Shown here: positions 9,795-20,135 of the stretch, in pieces
Layout of the letters: every line of letters begins with the position of its first letter
How positions within the stretch are numbered: the first letter of the stretch is position 1
From: Ascarosepion bandense
Taxonomy: Eukaryota > Mollusca > Cephalopoda > Sepiida > Sepiidae
Direction: 5' to 3'
DNA length: 64,000 nt
NCBI GenBank assembly: GCA_037127315.1
Contig: JBBBDQ010000914.1
Coordinates: forward strand, 832,501 to 896,500
The notes under the pieces: model-generated
Seen by the model: only the letters and a program-made list of their open reading frames with translations
The model's database searches: none
What the model was told of the DNA's origin: nothing
Position numbers and translations under genes: made by a program

Positions 9795-9807
9795 GAGAGA
9801 GAGAGAA
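9739..9807. repeat. (TA)n-(GA)n microsatellite
   Basis: About 50 bp of TA dinucleotides followed by a short GA run. Both flanks open into spurious IYIYIY reading frames. Confidence 0.95.
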
Positions 9808-9989
9808 CCAAAACATCTTCAAAAGAACATTTTGACAAAATCTTGGCAAAGCAAGTAATTAACTTATCACTGATAAATAGTGTATAAGGAGAGCCAACGT
9901 TGGAACATGATTTAAACAATTTGTTATTAAAAACAATTTATGAATAAATGAATAATAAAAGCTTCAACAGAATGAAAAGGAAAACGTCT

Positions 9990-10667
9990 ACTTACAACCA
10001 TTCAAATGAACAAAGTATACGAAGAATATTCTCTTTCTTTTTGCACAGGCCCGGTTGATGTCACTTGATGAATATCGTTTCGAGTACACACTGATGGTTT
10101 GTGGAGCGGGCTCTGAGCAAACAGTGGAACAACTATCTCAATATGCTTTGGCAGAGGCTGGATTATCAAGAAAGCGCTGGCCTATTGCTGAGTCATGCGC
10201 AGACTGAGTCGTCCTTGAAGAGTGACTCCAGTTGCTTTCTCTTATACTAGAAGGAACAAATTAAACTTTTGGTCTCTAGTCTCTAATTGATTTGTCCTAT
10301 GTATGCAGCGTCACACTGGCATTTAAATGGATACACTATTATCAAACAAAAGAAGGTATCGTCGATCTTTAACTGAAATCAACACGTAACCTGACAGTTG
10401 GAAATCTTGAAACAATGCAAGCGGACATCTTGTCTCCAAGCATTTGACATTTCCTAGCTAGTCACTGCAGTTTCAGATTAATTGGACAAAGAGTAGGTCC
10501 CAAAACATCCGATTTTTACAGCGACTGATCTTACGTTCAGTCACGCGTTTTATGACATTTATGGGATACCCATTGTCATTCAAGATGTGATGAATGTTCT
10601 CAAATCCTTGATCAAGTGTACAAAAGGCAAACATCATCAACGCACGATTGACTAAGATTGATTTCAT
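9990..10667 (-). pseudogene. Second Penelope-like element, GIY-YIG region relic
   Basis: On the minus strand NRALMMFAFCTLDQ and ILNDNGYPINVIKR (about 10650-10540) fit the conserved RALxxC..xLxxEL...L..NGYP block that precedes the nuclease in Penelope proteins. VYPFKCQCDAAYIGQ with LETK (about 10335-10270) is the GIY-YIG entry, and SAIGQRFLDNPASAKAY (about 10190-10140) is the C-terminal part, with a cysteine-rich remnant up to about 10030. Stops interrupt it between these pieces. It belongs to a different Penelope lineage from the 3.5-7.4 kb copy, judging by the linker and nuclease wording. No RT is attached upstream. Confidence 0.7.
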
Positions 10668-10699
10668 AAAACTTAGGAAGAAATAAATTCCGGTTTGTG

Positions 10700-12016
10700 A
10701 ACAGAACTTACACGTTTTGGATAACTCTTATCAAGCATATACCGTTACGGAAGTAATGTCCCAATGTTGATAAAAATATCAAAACAAAAGCAAAGAGATT
10801 ATTTATATTCATTTTAAAGCTGCGGAGCTTTTATTATCAAAGTTGTCGAAAGACATGATGAAGACCAACGAACTGTTTTTCGTTTCAGAAAAAAACAAAA
10901 CAAAACAAAAAATCAACAAAAGTTATAAATATGGTTAGTTGCTGAATATACAAAGATGAACTACTTAACATGAATAAATGGAGAATATAAAAAGCTACAT
11001 CAAAAAAATAGGATTGATCGACAAAAATAAAATGATATGAATTCATTTTATGCCTGGTGTTTTAGAAACTGCCAGTACAAAATTGAATAATTTTCTTCGT
11101 TTTATAAATGCCGTTAAGTATACAAGTATCAAAAGTAATATCATAGAAAAACAACGTTGAATATATTTTTGTGCTGAGGCTCGTTGGAATAATAGTCAGC
11201 GGTTGGGATTAAATCTGGGTTCAGATTCCGGTAGTGTTCAATATATTCATTTAATCTAATCTAATAATTTTGAAAAATATATGAATTCATCATTTTCACA
11301 ACCCATTGCCATCTACAAGTAAAAATCATGATAATCTGGGTAATACAAAAAAGGGACTAGGCAAAAAATCACTGAATTCCAACCACCTGCTGCCGGGTCA
11401 GTGCTGCCTCTTTATACAATGTCTTAAAAGGAGAAAACTACAAAAACAAATCAAGTCCTGAGAGGAGGAACTGGTTAACTTGGACTTTATTGGATTACAA
11501 GGAACCGGCAAGACAATGCATTATTCTGTCTTGAATGTCACCAAAAACTACCATTATAAGATGGAAAGAAATGTTTATCACAGGTGCACAAAATGCGTTA
11601 ATTGAATATATTAAAGACTGATCGATGACTTATACGAAGCAGGTGTGTGTCGTAAATTAATAAGATTCCATAATTGAATAATATGTATGGAGCATCCAGT
11701 GAGGATCGATTTAATTATTCAGTCAAAATAGAAATATTGAGATAAAATTATAATATAATTATGGATTTTTTCTAAAATTGTTTCGATATATAAGGAATGG
11801 GCTTTGAGTAAGTCTATTTTTTATATTAAATTTTATAAGTGAATTATTGTTTAAGGATAAATAAATAGATAAACCGTGTTTTCAACTGTGCCTCCCTTTT
11901 CCAGTTTGTCTTCATAACTTTAAATTTTGTTCTTGTGTCAATTTTATTGGCAAACGGCATAATACAATGAAGTGTTGGCTGAAAGGATTCTCAAGGTTTT
12001 TTGTGAAAATAGTTCC

Positions 12017-12019
<3 letters not shown>
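10700..12019. other. Unassigned spacer with one tRNA-like head
   Basis: AT-rich sequence without recognised coding content. A tRNA-like piece lies at 11171-11243. Around 11340-11600 the composition is slightly more GC-rich, with a short CLECHQ-like reading, but nothing I can assign. Confidence 0.45.
11171..11243 (+). repeat. Degenerate tRNA-like SINE head
   Basis: GGTTCAGATTCC resembles a Pol III B box (GGTTCGANTCC), and GCTCGTTGGAATAATAGTC about 40 bp upstream is a poor A box. It is weaker than the other SINE heads in the window. Confidence 0.35.

Positions 12020-12054
<35 letters not shown>
12020..12054. repeat. (AT)n microsatellite
   Basis: Simple AT dinucleotide run about 80 bp left of the Tc1 element. 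Confidence 0.95.
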
Positions 12055-12056
<2 letters not shown>

Positions 12057-12133
12057 TTGGATCATTTAACAAGCATCGCCTGTACAATTCATATTATTGA
12101 AATATGAAAGCTTTTCTATAGCGTTGTAAAATA

Positions 12134-13626
12134 CACTCACGATCAAAAATTTAAGACCACTTAAAAATCTTTAAAAAGTAATTTTTTTACGGATAGATTT
12201 TAAACTTCTCCCACTTAAGATTACCAATACTTACAATCTAAAAGGTTATGGAAACAAAAAGCTACATTCCAAACAAGTTATTTAGAAATTTACATTTTTA
12301 TAAAATGAGGCGATTTACACATGATCAAAATTATAAGACCAGGGGTATAAATTGTTAGATCTATGGTAATTCCAATGTTTTTAGTTCAGTTAGAGATTAG
12401 CAATCACTGCATAAATGTGTTACCATGCCTAAAGCAAGCAAACTTACCGAAGTTGCGCGTTCTCGAATTCTAGAATTCCATAAGCAAGGTTTGTCACAGC
12501 GGGCGATCTCAGCTAAGGTAAATCGCAGTAAAACTGTGATTTTCAACTTTCTAAAGAACAGTGAGAATTATGTAAAAGCAAAATCCTCAGGTAGGTCCCC
12601 CAAAATTTATCCTGCATTGAGTAAGAGAATAAGACGGGCTGTTATGAAAGACGAGGGACTTATTTCTAGGCAAATTAAGTCAGTCACAGAAGCTGATTGC
12701 AGTCCCGTAAACCATCAGAAGACGCTTACGGCAAAAAGGCATGGTAAATAAAAAGCGCAAACAAATTCTTCGGCTGCTTCCACGTCACAAGGTGCACGCT
12801 TAAAGTTTGGGCGTAAATGCCAAACATGGGACGTTGAGAAGTGGAAGAAAGTCCTGTTTTCTTATGAGAAAAAATTCAATGTAGATGGTCCAGATGGCTT
12901 CCAACGATATTGGCATAACAAAAACTTGCCTCCTGAAATTTTCTCCACACGTCATAGTGGTGGAGGGTCCCTAATGGTATGGGGTGCCTTTTCTTACAGA
13001 GGGACGATGGAGCTCCAGGTGGTGCAGGGTCGTCATCTTTGATGACGGAGGGTCATCGTTTGTATGGGGATGGATAATTATTCCAACAGGATAGTGCTGC
13101 AATCCACGCTGCAAGACGGACATTGACCTTTCTACAAGAAAATAGTGTCCATCTCTTGGGACATCCTGCATGCTCACCATACTTGAACCCAATTGAAAAT
13201 GTTTGAAGTTGGATGACAAGGGATGTTTATCGAAATGGCAAACAATAGTCAACAAAAAACGAAATTCGTGAAGCCATCTTCAGAAGCTGGAGCAACATCT
13301 ATCATGCCCGACAGAATTTTTGAAGTCATCAAAAGCAGTGGAGGTAGAACACTTTATTAAATTTCGTTGTTGAATGTTTTCATACACTTTTTGTACAATT
13401 TCATAGAATTTTTGTCTCTGGTCATATAATTTTGATCATGTGTAAATCGCCTCATTTTATAAAAATGTAAATTTCTAAATAACATGTTTGGAATGTAGCT
13501 TTTTGTTTCCATAACCATTTAGATTGTAGTATTGGAGATCTTAAGTGGGAGGAGTATAAAATCTATCAGTAAAAAAAAATTATTTTTAAAGATTTTTAAG
13601 TGGTCTTAAATTTTTGATCGGGAGTG
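12134..13626 (+). mobile_element. Tc1-like DNA transposon with 209-bp TIRs, inactive
   Basis: Terminal inverted repeats run 12134-12342 and 13418-13626; they begin CACTCACGATCAAAAATTTA on the left and end with its near-perfect complement on the right. A TA dinucleotide flanks each side (12132-12133, 13627-13628), the target duplication of Tc1/mariner elements. The arms differ at only a scattering of positions over about 209 bp, so this copy is relatively young. The 1.49-kb length is close to that expected of Tc1-like elements with long TIRs. The transposase inside is broken. Confidence 0.93.
12425..13360 (+). pseudogene. Tc1-like transposase, frameshifted, catalytic Asp lost
   Basis: The first 109 codons are open: MPKASKLTEVARSRILEFHK, then GLSQRAISAKVNRSKTVI, the paired helix-turn-helix that binds the TIR. 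After a frame change the DDE domain appears: [18 protein letters not shown] with [11 protein letters not shown], then [19 protein letters not shown], then FQQDSAAIHAARRT, and finally PYLNPIEN. The transposase would cut and paste the element at TA sites. The first catalytic aspartate (SDEKKF in the family) is tyrosine here. The second Asp (QQD) and the final Glu (PIEN) are kept, though SPDLNPIEN has its Asp changed to Tyr as well. Later stops also break the frame. Confidence 0.9.
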
Positions 13627-13906
13627 TATTATCATAGTCATAATAAAATATTATATTATTATATATTGCTATACTTTGATTGATATATCAGAAAATTATA
13701 TATACCATTTTTATATGTGGGAACGGTTTTAAGAAAATATTTCAGTAAGAATAACTCTTGCCACACTCGAAAGCATGAAGTAAAACACACTTAGAAAAAT
13801 ATACCGGATAGAATACTCTTAACCATGTTTAGCATAGGTCGAAATGCTTGGAATAATAAAAGATTATGTTCAAATATATATATATATATTCAGTAAGTTT
13901 GATGTG

Positions 13907-13952
13907 AGTTTGTGACCCTGTGTTTCACACTTTCGCGATCATCAGACAAACT
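13907..13952 (-). ncRNA. Hammerhead-ribozyme-like module, best-preserved copy
   Basis: On the minus strand the parts are in type I order: stem I strand AGTTTGT, core CTGATGA, a short stem II with GAAA tetraloop (TCGC-GAAA-GTGT), core GAAA, a minimal helix III segment CACAGGG, the cleavage triplet GTC, and stem I return strand ACAAACT. The two stem I strands pair over 7 bp. Weak points: stem II is only three pairs (one G-U) with a U-U next to the core, and helix III has one or two pairs. Minimal helix III is known for hammerheads of Penelope-like elements and animal retrozymes, which tend to work as dimers. Self-cleavage is untested. Confidence 0.6.
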
Positions 13953-14034
13953 GATTAATTTTTGAAAAATATTGAATATATGTAGGGCTGCGTATATTGG
14001 TGCATTTAAAATATTTATTTTTTAAAAATTAATC

Positions 14035-14080
14035 AATTTGTCTGACAATCGCAAAAGCGTGACGCCCAGGGTCACAAACC
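14035..14080 (+). ncRNA. Decayed hammerhead-like module
   Basis: Same architecture as the module at 13907-13952, in the opposite direction: AATTTGT, CTGACAA in place of CTGANGA, TCGCAAAAGCGT, GACG in place of GAAA, then GTC and ACAAACC. Stem II is better paired (CGC/GCG), but both core blocks are mutated, so activity is unlikely. Confidence 0.45.
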
Positions 14081-14194
14081 CACACCAATCTAACTGAATA
14101 TGTTAGCTCTATCACTGATAATGAGCGCTTTCAATAAGTACCGCGCATATATAATATATAAATAATATAATATATATAACAAATTTCATACACA

Positions 14195-14197
<3 letters not shown>

Positions 14198-14247
<50 letters not shown>
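14198..14247. repeat. (CA)n(TA)n microsatellite
   Basis: CA run followed by TA run, located between the mariner relic and the left arm of the palindromic element. Confidence 0.95.
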
Positions 14248-14394
14248 GTTTGATAGATAAACTTCTGCCATTGCATATTCTTAATATAATATTCTTTCGC
14301 GCATATGTTTTGCTTTGTTTGTTTTCGATTTTTTGACTGCTTAGTATAGTAGTATATGTTGGGCAGCGTCTGTGAAGAAAAGCTTACTATTACG

Positions 14395-14965
14395 CAATTC
14401 ACCCTGTAAGAAATTTGAAAACAGTATGCTGTACTGCTTGGTATTCACACCGAAAGATCAAATACGAACATTTCCGAGTGTTTGAGTGTTAATCTCAGGA
14501 CAGTGCAGAGCATTCGAAAAGGGATGAATGAGTTTAATGGTGATTACAATATTACGGCAGCTCGTAACGTTCACTCTGATGATTCAGATAAAAAAAACAT
14601 CTCTTGAATTTGTTGGTAAAGTGATAAGACTCAACACGGAGGTAGTGCCAAGTTGTGTCAAGAGAGTTGCTGCTGGGCGACCACATATCTGGCAACAGGA
14701 CACTGCACCATGATCTCACAAGCAGAAGAACATATTTTCTCGGACCAGATCACTCTTAACGTTTGCCCACCTAATAGGCCAGACTACAACCACCTTTTTT
14801 ATTATGTGTGGGGCGCATTTAAGCAAAAGACCAATAAAACTCCCTGTTACACCAAAGATGAATTGAACTGATTATGACAGCATTCACTAAGTTAAACAAT
14901 GTGACTTTTCAGAAGAATTACAGGAGATTCCGAAATTGTCAAAAATCAATGGAGATTTTATTGAA
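14395..14965 (+). pseudogene. Mariner-like transposase relic with internal deletion
   Basis: Plus-strand fragments: FECLSVNLRTVQSIRKGM followed by NEFNGDYNITAARN (DNA-binding N-terminus), then FVGKVIRLNTE, then a jump straight to RVAAGRPHIWQQDTAP, FSDQITLNVCPPNRPDYNHL with FYYVWGAFKQKTNKTP, and CYTKDELN. The family carries W..VAxGRPYVWQQDSAP and NxWPPxSPDLNPLDYYVWG, so the second catalytic Asp (QQD) is visible. The region with the first catalytic Asp is deleted. Stops occur after the QQD block and after the last open part. Related pieces are at 23.6 and 44.9 kb. Confidence 0.75.
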
Positions 14966-15003
14966 TAAATTTACTTTTTAAATATATGTGTTAGATTGGT
15001 GTG

Positions 15004-15049
15004 GGTTTGTGACCCTGGGCGTCACGCTTTTGCGATTGTCAGACAAATT
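15004..15049 (-). ncRNA. Decayed hammerhead-like module, mirror copy
   Basis: Mirror image of the module at 14035-14080, with the same mutated core (CTGACAA and GACG). Its presence documents the inverted duplication rather than activity. Confidence 0.4.
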
Positions 15050-15132
15050 GATTAATTTTTAAAAAATAAATATTTTAAATGCACCAATATACGCAGCCCT
15101 ACATATATTCAATATTTTTTCAAAAATTAATC

Positions 15133-15178
15133 AGTTTGTCTGATGATCGCAAAAGTGTGAAACACAGGGCCACAAACT
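15133..15178 (+). ncRNA. Hammerhead-like module with mutated cleavage triplet
   Basis: Mirror copy of 13907-13952: AGTTTGT, CTGATGA, TCGCAAAAGTGT, GAAA and ACAAACT are intact, but the cleavage triplet GTC reads GCC. The U of the NUH rule is lost, so this copy should not cleave. Confidence 0.5.
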
Positions 15179-15341
15179 CACATCAAACTTAATGAATATA
15201 TATATATATATATATTTGAACATAATCTTTTATTATTCCAAGCATTTCGATGTGAATAATTGTTTAATATTTGCGTAATTTAGACGACAGTTTATACATC
15301 GCATCACACGCGAACATGCACAAGTACACACATGCAAGTAA

Positions 15342-15342
<1 letters not shown>

Positions 15343-15416
<74 letters not shown>
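15343..15416. repeat. (CA)n(TA)n microsatellite
   Basis: CA run to about 15368, then TA run to 15416. Confidence 0.95.
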
Positions 15417-15419
<3 letters not shown>

Positions 15420-15420
<1 letters not shown>

Positions 15421-15965
15421 CTAGAAAAGGAGCATACACAATGAAAAGATGCCCCAAATTTAATTAAAAGTAAGTTTTAGATTTGACTATAAAATTAAGT
15501 TCTACTGTATTTGTGATTTTTACGATTTTGGATGAAAACATTTTTTATCATATGTCAGTAGGGGATCATACATTAATATAGGAAATGTTAGTGTCTTTTT
15601 TACGGGAAAAATATTTTTGAAAATCCTTGCTAAAATCAAATAATTGTTGGATTTGAATGCAGCTTTGATAACCGGTAACAGACAATTTGCTCTGAATTGA
15701 AAATAAAAACTACAATAAGACTAAGCCATTGTTTAATTTGAAAAGGGATTAATTGCTTTTATGATTAAGATATATTGTTTTGACATAAACAACAAAATTA
15801 TGTTTCTGAAACCGGCCATTATCTTTGTAACAGCTTAATAAAATTTTAATTTAAATAAAATAAATTATCAAATGTTAAATCTTTTAAACGTCGCTATTAA
15901 TTTGTACTAATTAGGCTTATATAATTCACTTAATAATGAATTAATTAAAAAAAAGATTCGACGAA
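15420..15965. other. Unassigned AT-rich spacer
   Basis: No coding wording, no tandem repeat and no Pol III box seen. Confidence 0.5.
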
Positions 15966-15967
15966 CT

Positions 15968-16300
15968 TACCCCACTTGTGCCCCCGCCACAAGAATTTAC
16001 TCGTGCAACCAGACTGGCAACAAGATCCCACCCATTTACAGTTAGATCAATCAAATGCAGTCGACAATTCTACCACTTCCAGCTTTTTTTCTCGCACTTC
16101 CCCCCTGTAGAACTCACTTTCATATACTTGCTTTCCTGGCGGCTACAACCTCCAGGAATTTAAATGTAATATCGATACCCATCCCTCATCCACTTGACTC
16201 CAGTCCTTTCTACATAACGACATATATCTTGTACTTTTCCTTCGCGACTGCCTTCGCACCTGTGTTCCCATCCTTCCTTTGCCCTTTATGTGTATATAAA
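15968..16300 (+). mobile_element. LINE 3' fragment (ORF2 C-terminus plus UTR)
   Basis: The plus strand reads QEFTRATRLATRSHPFTVRS followed by IKCSRQFYHFQLFFSHFPP and, after a frame change, the GGYNLQEFK-type ending and its 3' UTR (TTTCTACATAACG onward). These match the last about 80 residues of ORF2 in the copies at 4.2 and 26.8 kb. Only the extreme 3' end was kept. Confidence 0.8.
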
Positions 16301-16304
16301 ATAC

Positions 16305-16370
16305 TAGAAATACTAAAAAATATCAGCAATACATTTTAGGAAAAAGAAAAAATTACCAGCGATATATTTT
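16305..16370 (+). repeat. Two units of the ~32-bp satellite
   Basis: Two consecutive units of the AATATYAGCAATACATTTT(TG)-AGGAAAAA type start right after the LINE tail. The same motif forms the long array at 41.85-42.5 kb. Confidence 0.7.
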
Positions 16371-16994
16371 ATATCTGTCAAAACCACTCATTAGAGAAGT
16401 TCGTCTATGAAACTTGATCTACGAACTGATTCATTACAAATATATATATTCTCTTCATACAAACCTATCCTAAAAATCTTATCGGCATTAAATAACCAAT
16501 TATGCTTGATATGTCATAAAACAAATTTAAACCAACAAAATCGAACTTCGAAATATCAATAAAGTTTATTTAGCTTCTATTATAACTTCACACTGGCTCA
16601 GAAAATAATCTTTAAAAATACTTTATTTCTTAAATTGTCCGTGTAACATAAGCATTTATAGACAAGTTAATGTTCCTGAAACATTTTATGAGGCACCCGT
16701 TGATAAAGCATTTTACTTAAAAACGATGACAGTATAAATGAAAGCGCATCTACCTTGATATTGAATCAAACTTTACAATCATTTTCCGAAACCTTCTAAA
16801 GCAACTTCATATTTTTATTTATTTATATTTTTTTATTTTTGTAAAGAGGGGCAATTGTAGTTACGTTTGATATCTGAATCGAATAAAAAATGGACTCTGA
16901 AAGTAACAGACATTAATACATAATCATATCTGTTCGAAAGCAAAGCAAATCACAAAGTAAAAATATTATGAGATACATCGCTATCTTTCGTCTT

Positions 16995-17002
<8 letters not shown>
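16371..17002. other. Unassigned AT-rich spacer
   Basis: Nothing recognised. Confidence 0.5.
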
Positions 17003-17045
<43 letters not shown>

Positions 17046-17047
17046 TA
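17003..17047. repeat. (TA)n microsatellite
   Basis: Simple TA run with flanking ACATA steps. Confidence 0.95.
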
Positions 17048-18924
17048 TCTTGGTGCGCTTATCTCAGTCATTAAGTACGTTTTCTATATAAAAGAAAGAG
17101 GCAGTTAGCTTTCATTACTAGATAAAGATAAAAAAAATCGTGATGATCTGACGGCTGAAACAGGTTTTTGTAATGAAAAGAAAAATCGATAAAGTTTACG
17201 CGAGAAAATATGCTTCGTATATATAGTGAGTTGATTATTAACCGTGTTGGGTGTGCCCTTTCTGGTAAGTAATCAAATGTCAACTTGCAATGAAGATATG
17301 TATGTAATAAGTAAGTATCAAATATGTAAGTAAATATGAAATGCTTTACAAAGATTCTAAGGCCTTAAACTAAATTATGTATTTATTCATTTGTCAATTT
17401 ATTCATCTTTTTCCGAGTCTCGCCGGAAATGACAAAAAATCCAATCAAAATTATTCCTCACGAAAATTAACACATGACTAATTTTCTATAAATGTATATT
17501 TCTTTTATGAAGTCTTTTGGTGTATTAAAACATCAAAATTTAAACTATATTACTAGGTGTAAACCGAATGTATATAAAATATAAGTTGCGATTTTACTAA
17601 TGATTCAACATTTGCTAAGTGGGAAAAAGCTGCATTTCAGATTCTTATGTTTATACATTCTCTTTCAATCCCTCTCTATCCCCTCTCTCTCCCTCTCTAT
17701 CTCTTTTTCTCTTTCCCTCTCATTCACTTCCTTAATCATTTCTGTTTGTAGTCCTTATTCACCGTCTCAGACCTCACTTGCTACTAGGGATTGTTTTTCT
17801 TTTATTGAGTGAAGGATCAATTATACCAGCAGGTTACTAATATATCTGAACCCCTGTGAACAAAGAAACAGAAAGAATCCCGGTATACAATAGACGTTTA
17901 ACGTTAATTAATTATAGCTACTTGGGAATAATTTCCTTAGTACTTGCGTTCGTTTTCGTCGTGACGTAGATTTTGCACGACTATACTTGGTCAACAGCTA
18001 ACAAGAGCTTAAATCATTTTAAAGATGAAATTAATCTCTAAAACTGCTCATATATGTTTAAGAAGATTTACTGAAGGACTGATTCAATGGCATATTGCAT
18101 ATTACAACACCCTGATTAAATACCTTGCTGTAGAATGGGGTAAAATGCGTGCTACTATAACCCGCAGAGCTATCCTGACAGGAGTTGATATCTTCGAACT
18201 AGTGACGTCAAGGAATAAACCTCAAAATATTCTACAACAAAAAGCAGCTTTATAGTTGCACAGAAATGCAAGCATAAGCCGACAGAGACAATGATTTGAT
18301 ATGCAGTGGTCGATGGCGGATGAGAAATAATACAGTCAACGACAACGGCAAGGATCAACCGATTAGCAGAATATGAAATTTCTTATTAGGAAATGCCGCT
18401 ACTAGCATTGATATATATTTGCAATAAGTGAGAATGGTAATGGAAATATTACCTTTCTTTATAAGGAAACATTCAGCATTCACTGACGAGCAGTTGTACT
18501 ACCGTTGACTGAAATTTTCATTTGTTACTTAAACTAATCATTACAGAAATATCGGTTTCTAATGTGTGGTAATTTCTAATAATAATCCCAGTATTTATGG
18601 GGGTTTCCTTTCTAACATTTGAGTTAATGCGGATGTTAATTATGTCATTATTTGTTCTTCGAGTTATAGGTATTTATTTTAGTTACTGTTGTTGAAAATC
18701 CTCAAGTGATGTGTTTTCTGATATTTGGGACAGTTCATTTTATCTGACCAGTCCAAAAGCTTTAAGAAATGTGACCTTTTTCAACGTCTGTAGGCTTAAC
18801 TCACATGTCTATTAAATCTTATGCATTGGAACAAACTAAGGTAAACGTATTTAAGTTCACACGGAAAAAGAATATCAATAATATATGGATTGTGGAAGAA
18901 ATTATTTTTATTTCTGTTGTATAG

Positions 18925-19035
18925 TCTTACTATCTGAGAGGAAGGGATAAGCACTCAACAATCTCATGGGTAATAGCTGTAGCTATTTGTACTCTTGGTG
19001 AATTCATATGTAAATGAGTAACTTCATCCTCCTGT
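18925..19035. repeat. Diverged direct repeat, copy 1
   Basis: The stretch TTGTATAGTCTTACTATCTG through GGTAATAGCTGTAGCTATTT resembles 20028-20135, which shares GGATAATAGCTGTAGCTATTT-like wording and the following TGAATTCATATGTAAAT-type segment. The spacing is about 1.1 kb. Confidence 0.55.
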
Positions 19036-20027
19036 ACCGAAGAGGTTTAATCCCTCTTATTTTCGCTGCTACTTCTGGAAGCCTTTGTCTCCTTACTGTC
19101 TTCCTCCCTCTACTTGAGATATTATCTGAGTATGGAAAATCGTGATTTTTTTTTATAGTCCCGTTCTTCAAACAATGGTTCATTTTCAGAGCTTATACTG
19201 TTCTTGATTTCACTGTCCTGTTTGTCATCGTTATTTTTCCCCTTCATTTTGTTGGAGCGTCTCTACGATTCTCTTTTTGGGGTTTACATATTCAAAATGA
19301 TCCATTTTGAAATATTTTTCACATTTTAATTTTATATGAGGAAGATTTTTGCTTTTCTCTTTGATATTTATAAAAACTCCACGTGAAGATTATTGTCTTT
19401 TTTCTCTATCGCTTATGCATCCATTTACCAGATCCGTAATGCATGCTAAAATAATTTTTTAAACCAGTTCTTGTTGATGAACAAATTCGACACGCTGTTC
19501 TGGTGTCTACTTTCTCAGCTGTAACTGCATTAAATTTGATACTCCTCATTTTGAAGACGGTTTACCAATTTCATTTGAATCAAATTCTTTTTGTTTGCCA
19601 ATTTCATTTGAATCAAATCCTCTTCAACTGACTGGTTTTCGACCCCAGTTTCTCAAACTCACAAAATTTGGCAGCCTGTTTTAAAGAAAATATTCAATGA
19701 CTGTTTTATTCCATATTTTAGAAATGTTCATGAACTGCATTCATTAGTTTTGTCTTATGTGCTAGGTTTTTTTTATTATTAGCTGATTCTATTGCCGAAC
19801 GTCATTTCGCCCAACTGTCTGGGGTGGGCAATTGCTAATACTTGCATAATGTCCTCGCAACCGGCAGGTGTCAAGAACAGATCAGTTATCTGGTTTTCTT
19901 CTTCAAAATATTTGAAATAATTCAGCTTTCTGCTCTATCTGTTGCTGCTAGACTGGTAAGTCACGCTTGAGTGTAAGCGTAAGTATCAAGTGATAATTCT
20001 TCATTCGGTTCTTTGGTAATTGTTGTG

Positions 20028-20135
20028 TAGTCTTTCTGACTTACGGGAAGGGGTAAACATTGTACTGCCTCGTGGATAATAGCTGTAGCTATTTAACTTT
20101 TAGTGAAATCCTATGTAAATAAGCCACATCAGTTT
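20028..20135. repeat. Diverged direct repeat, copy 2
   Basis: Partner of 18925-19035, best conserved around AATAGCTGTAGCTATTT. The pair could be remnants of terminal repeats or of one dispersed element; the sequence between them does not decide it. Confidence 0.5.

Larger units (their letters stand above)
13839..15250. mobile_element. Nested palindromic element: 255-bp inverted arms around a dead mariner
   Basis: The left arm (13839-14093) and right arm (14991-15250) are near-complete reverse complements, from TCGAAATGCTTGGAATAATA through a short TA run to CACACCAATCTAA. Each arm is itself an imperfect palindrome of two ~90-bp halves that carry hammerhead-like modules. Between the arms lie about 900 bp: AT-rich sequence, a (CA)n(TA)n tract and a mariner transposase relic. 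This could be a foldback element or two inverted copies of one short element on either side of an unrelated fragment; I cannot tell which. Confidence 0.75.

Noticed and set aside
10041..10207. Plus-strand candidate terminal exon: pyrimidine tract, CAG, then 52 open codons and a stop
   Set aside because: The opposite strand reads as Penelope nuclease (SAIGQRFLDNPASAKAY), which explains the sequence better; the open plus frame is its shadow.
12971..13255. 94-codon minus-strand open frame
   Set aside because: It is antisense to the Tc1 transposase DDE region.
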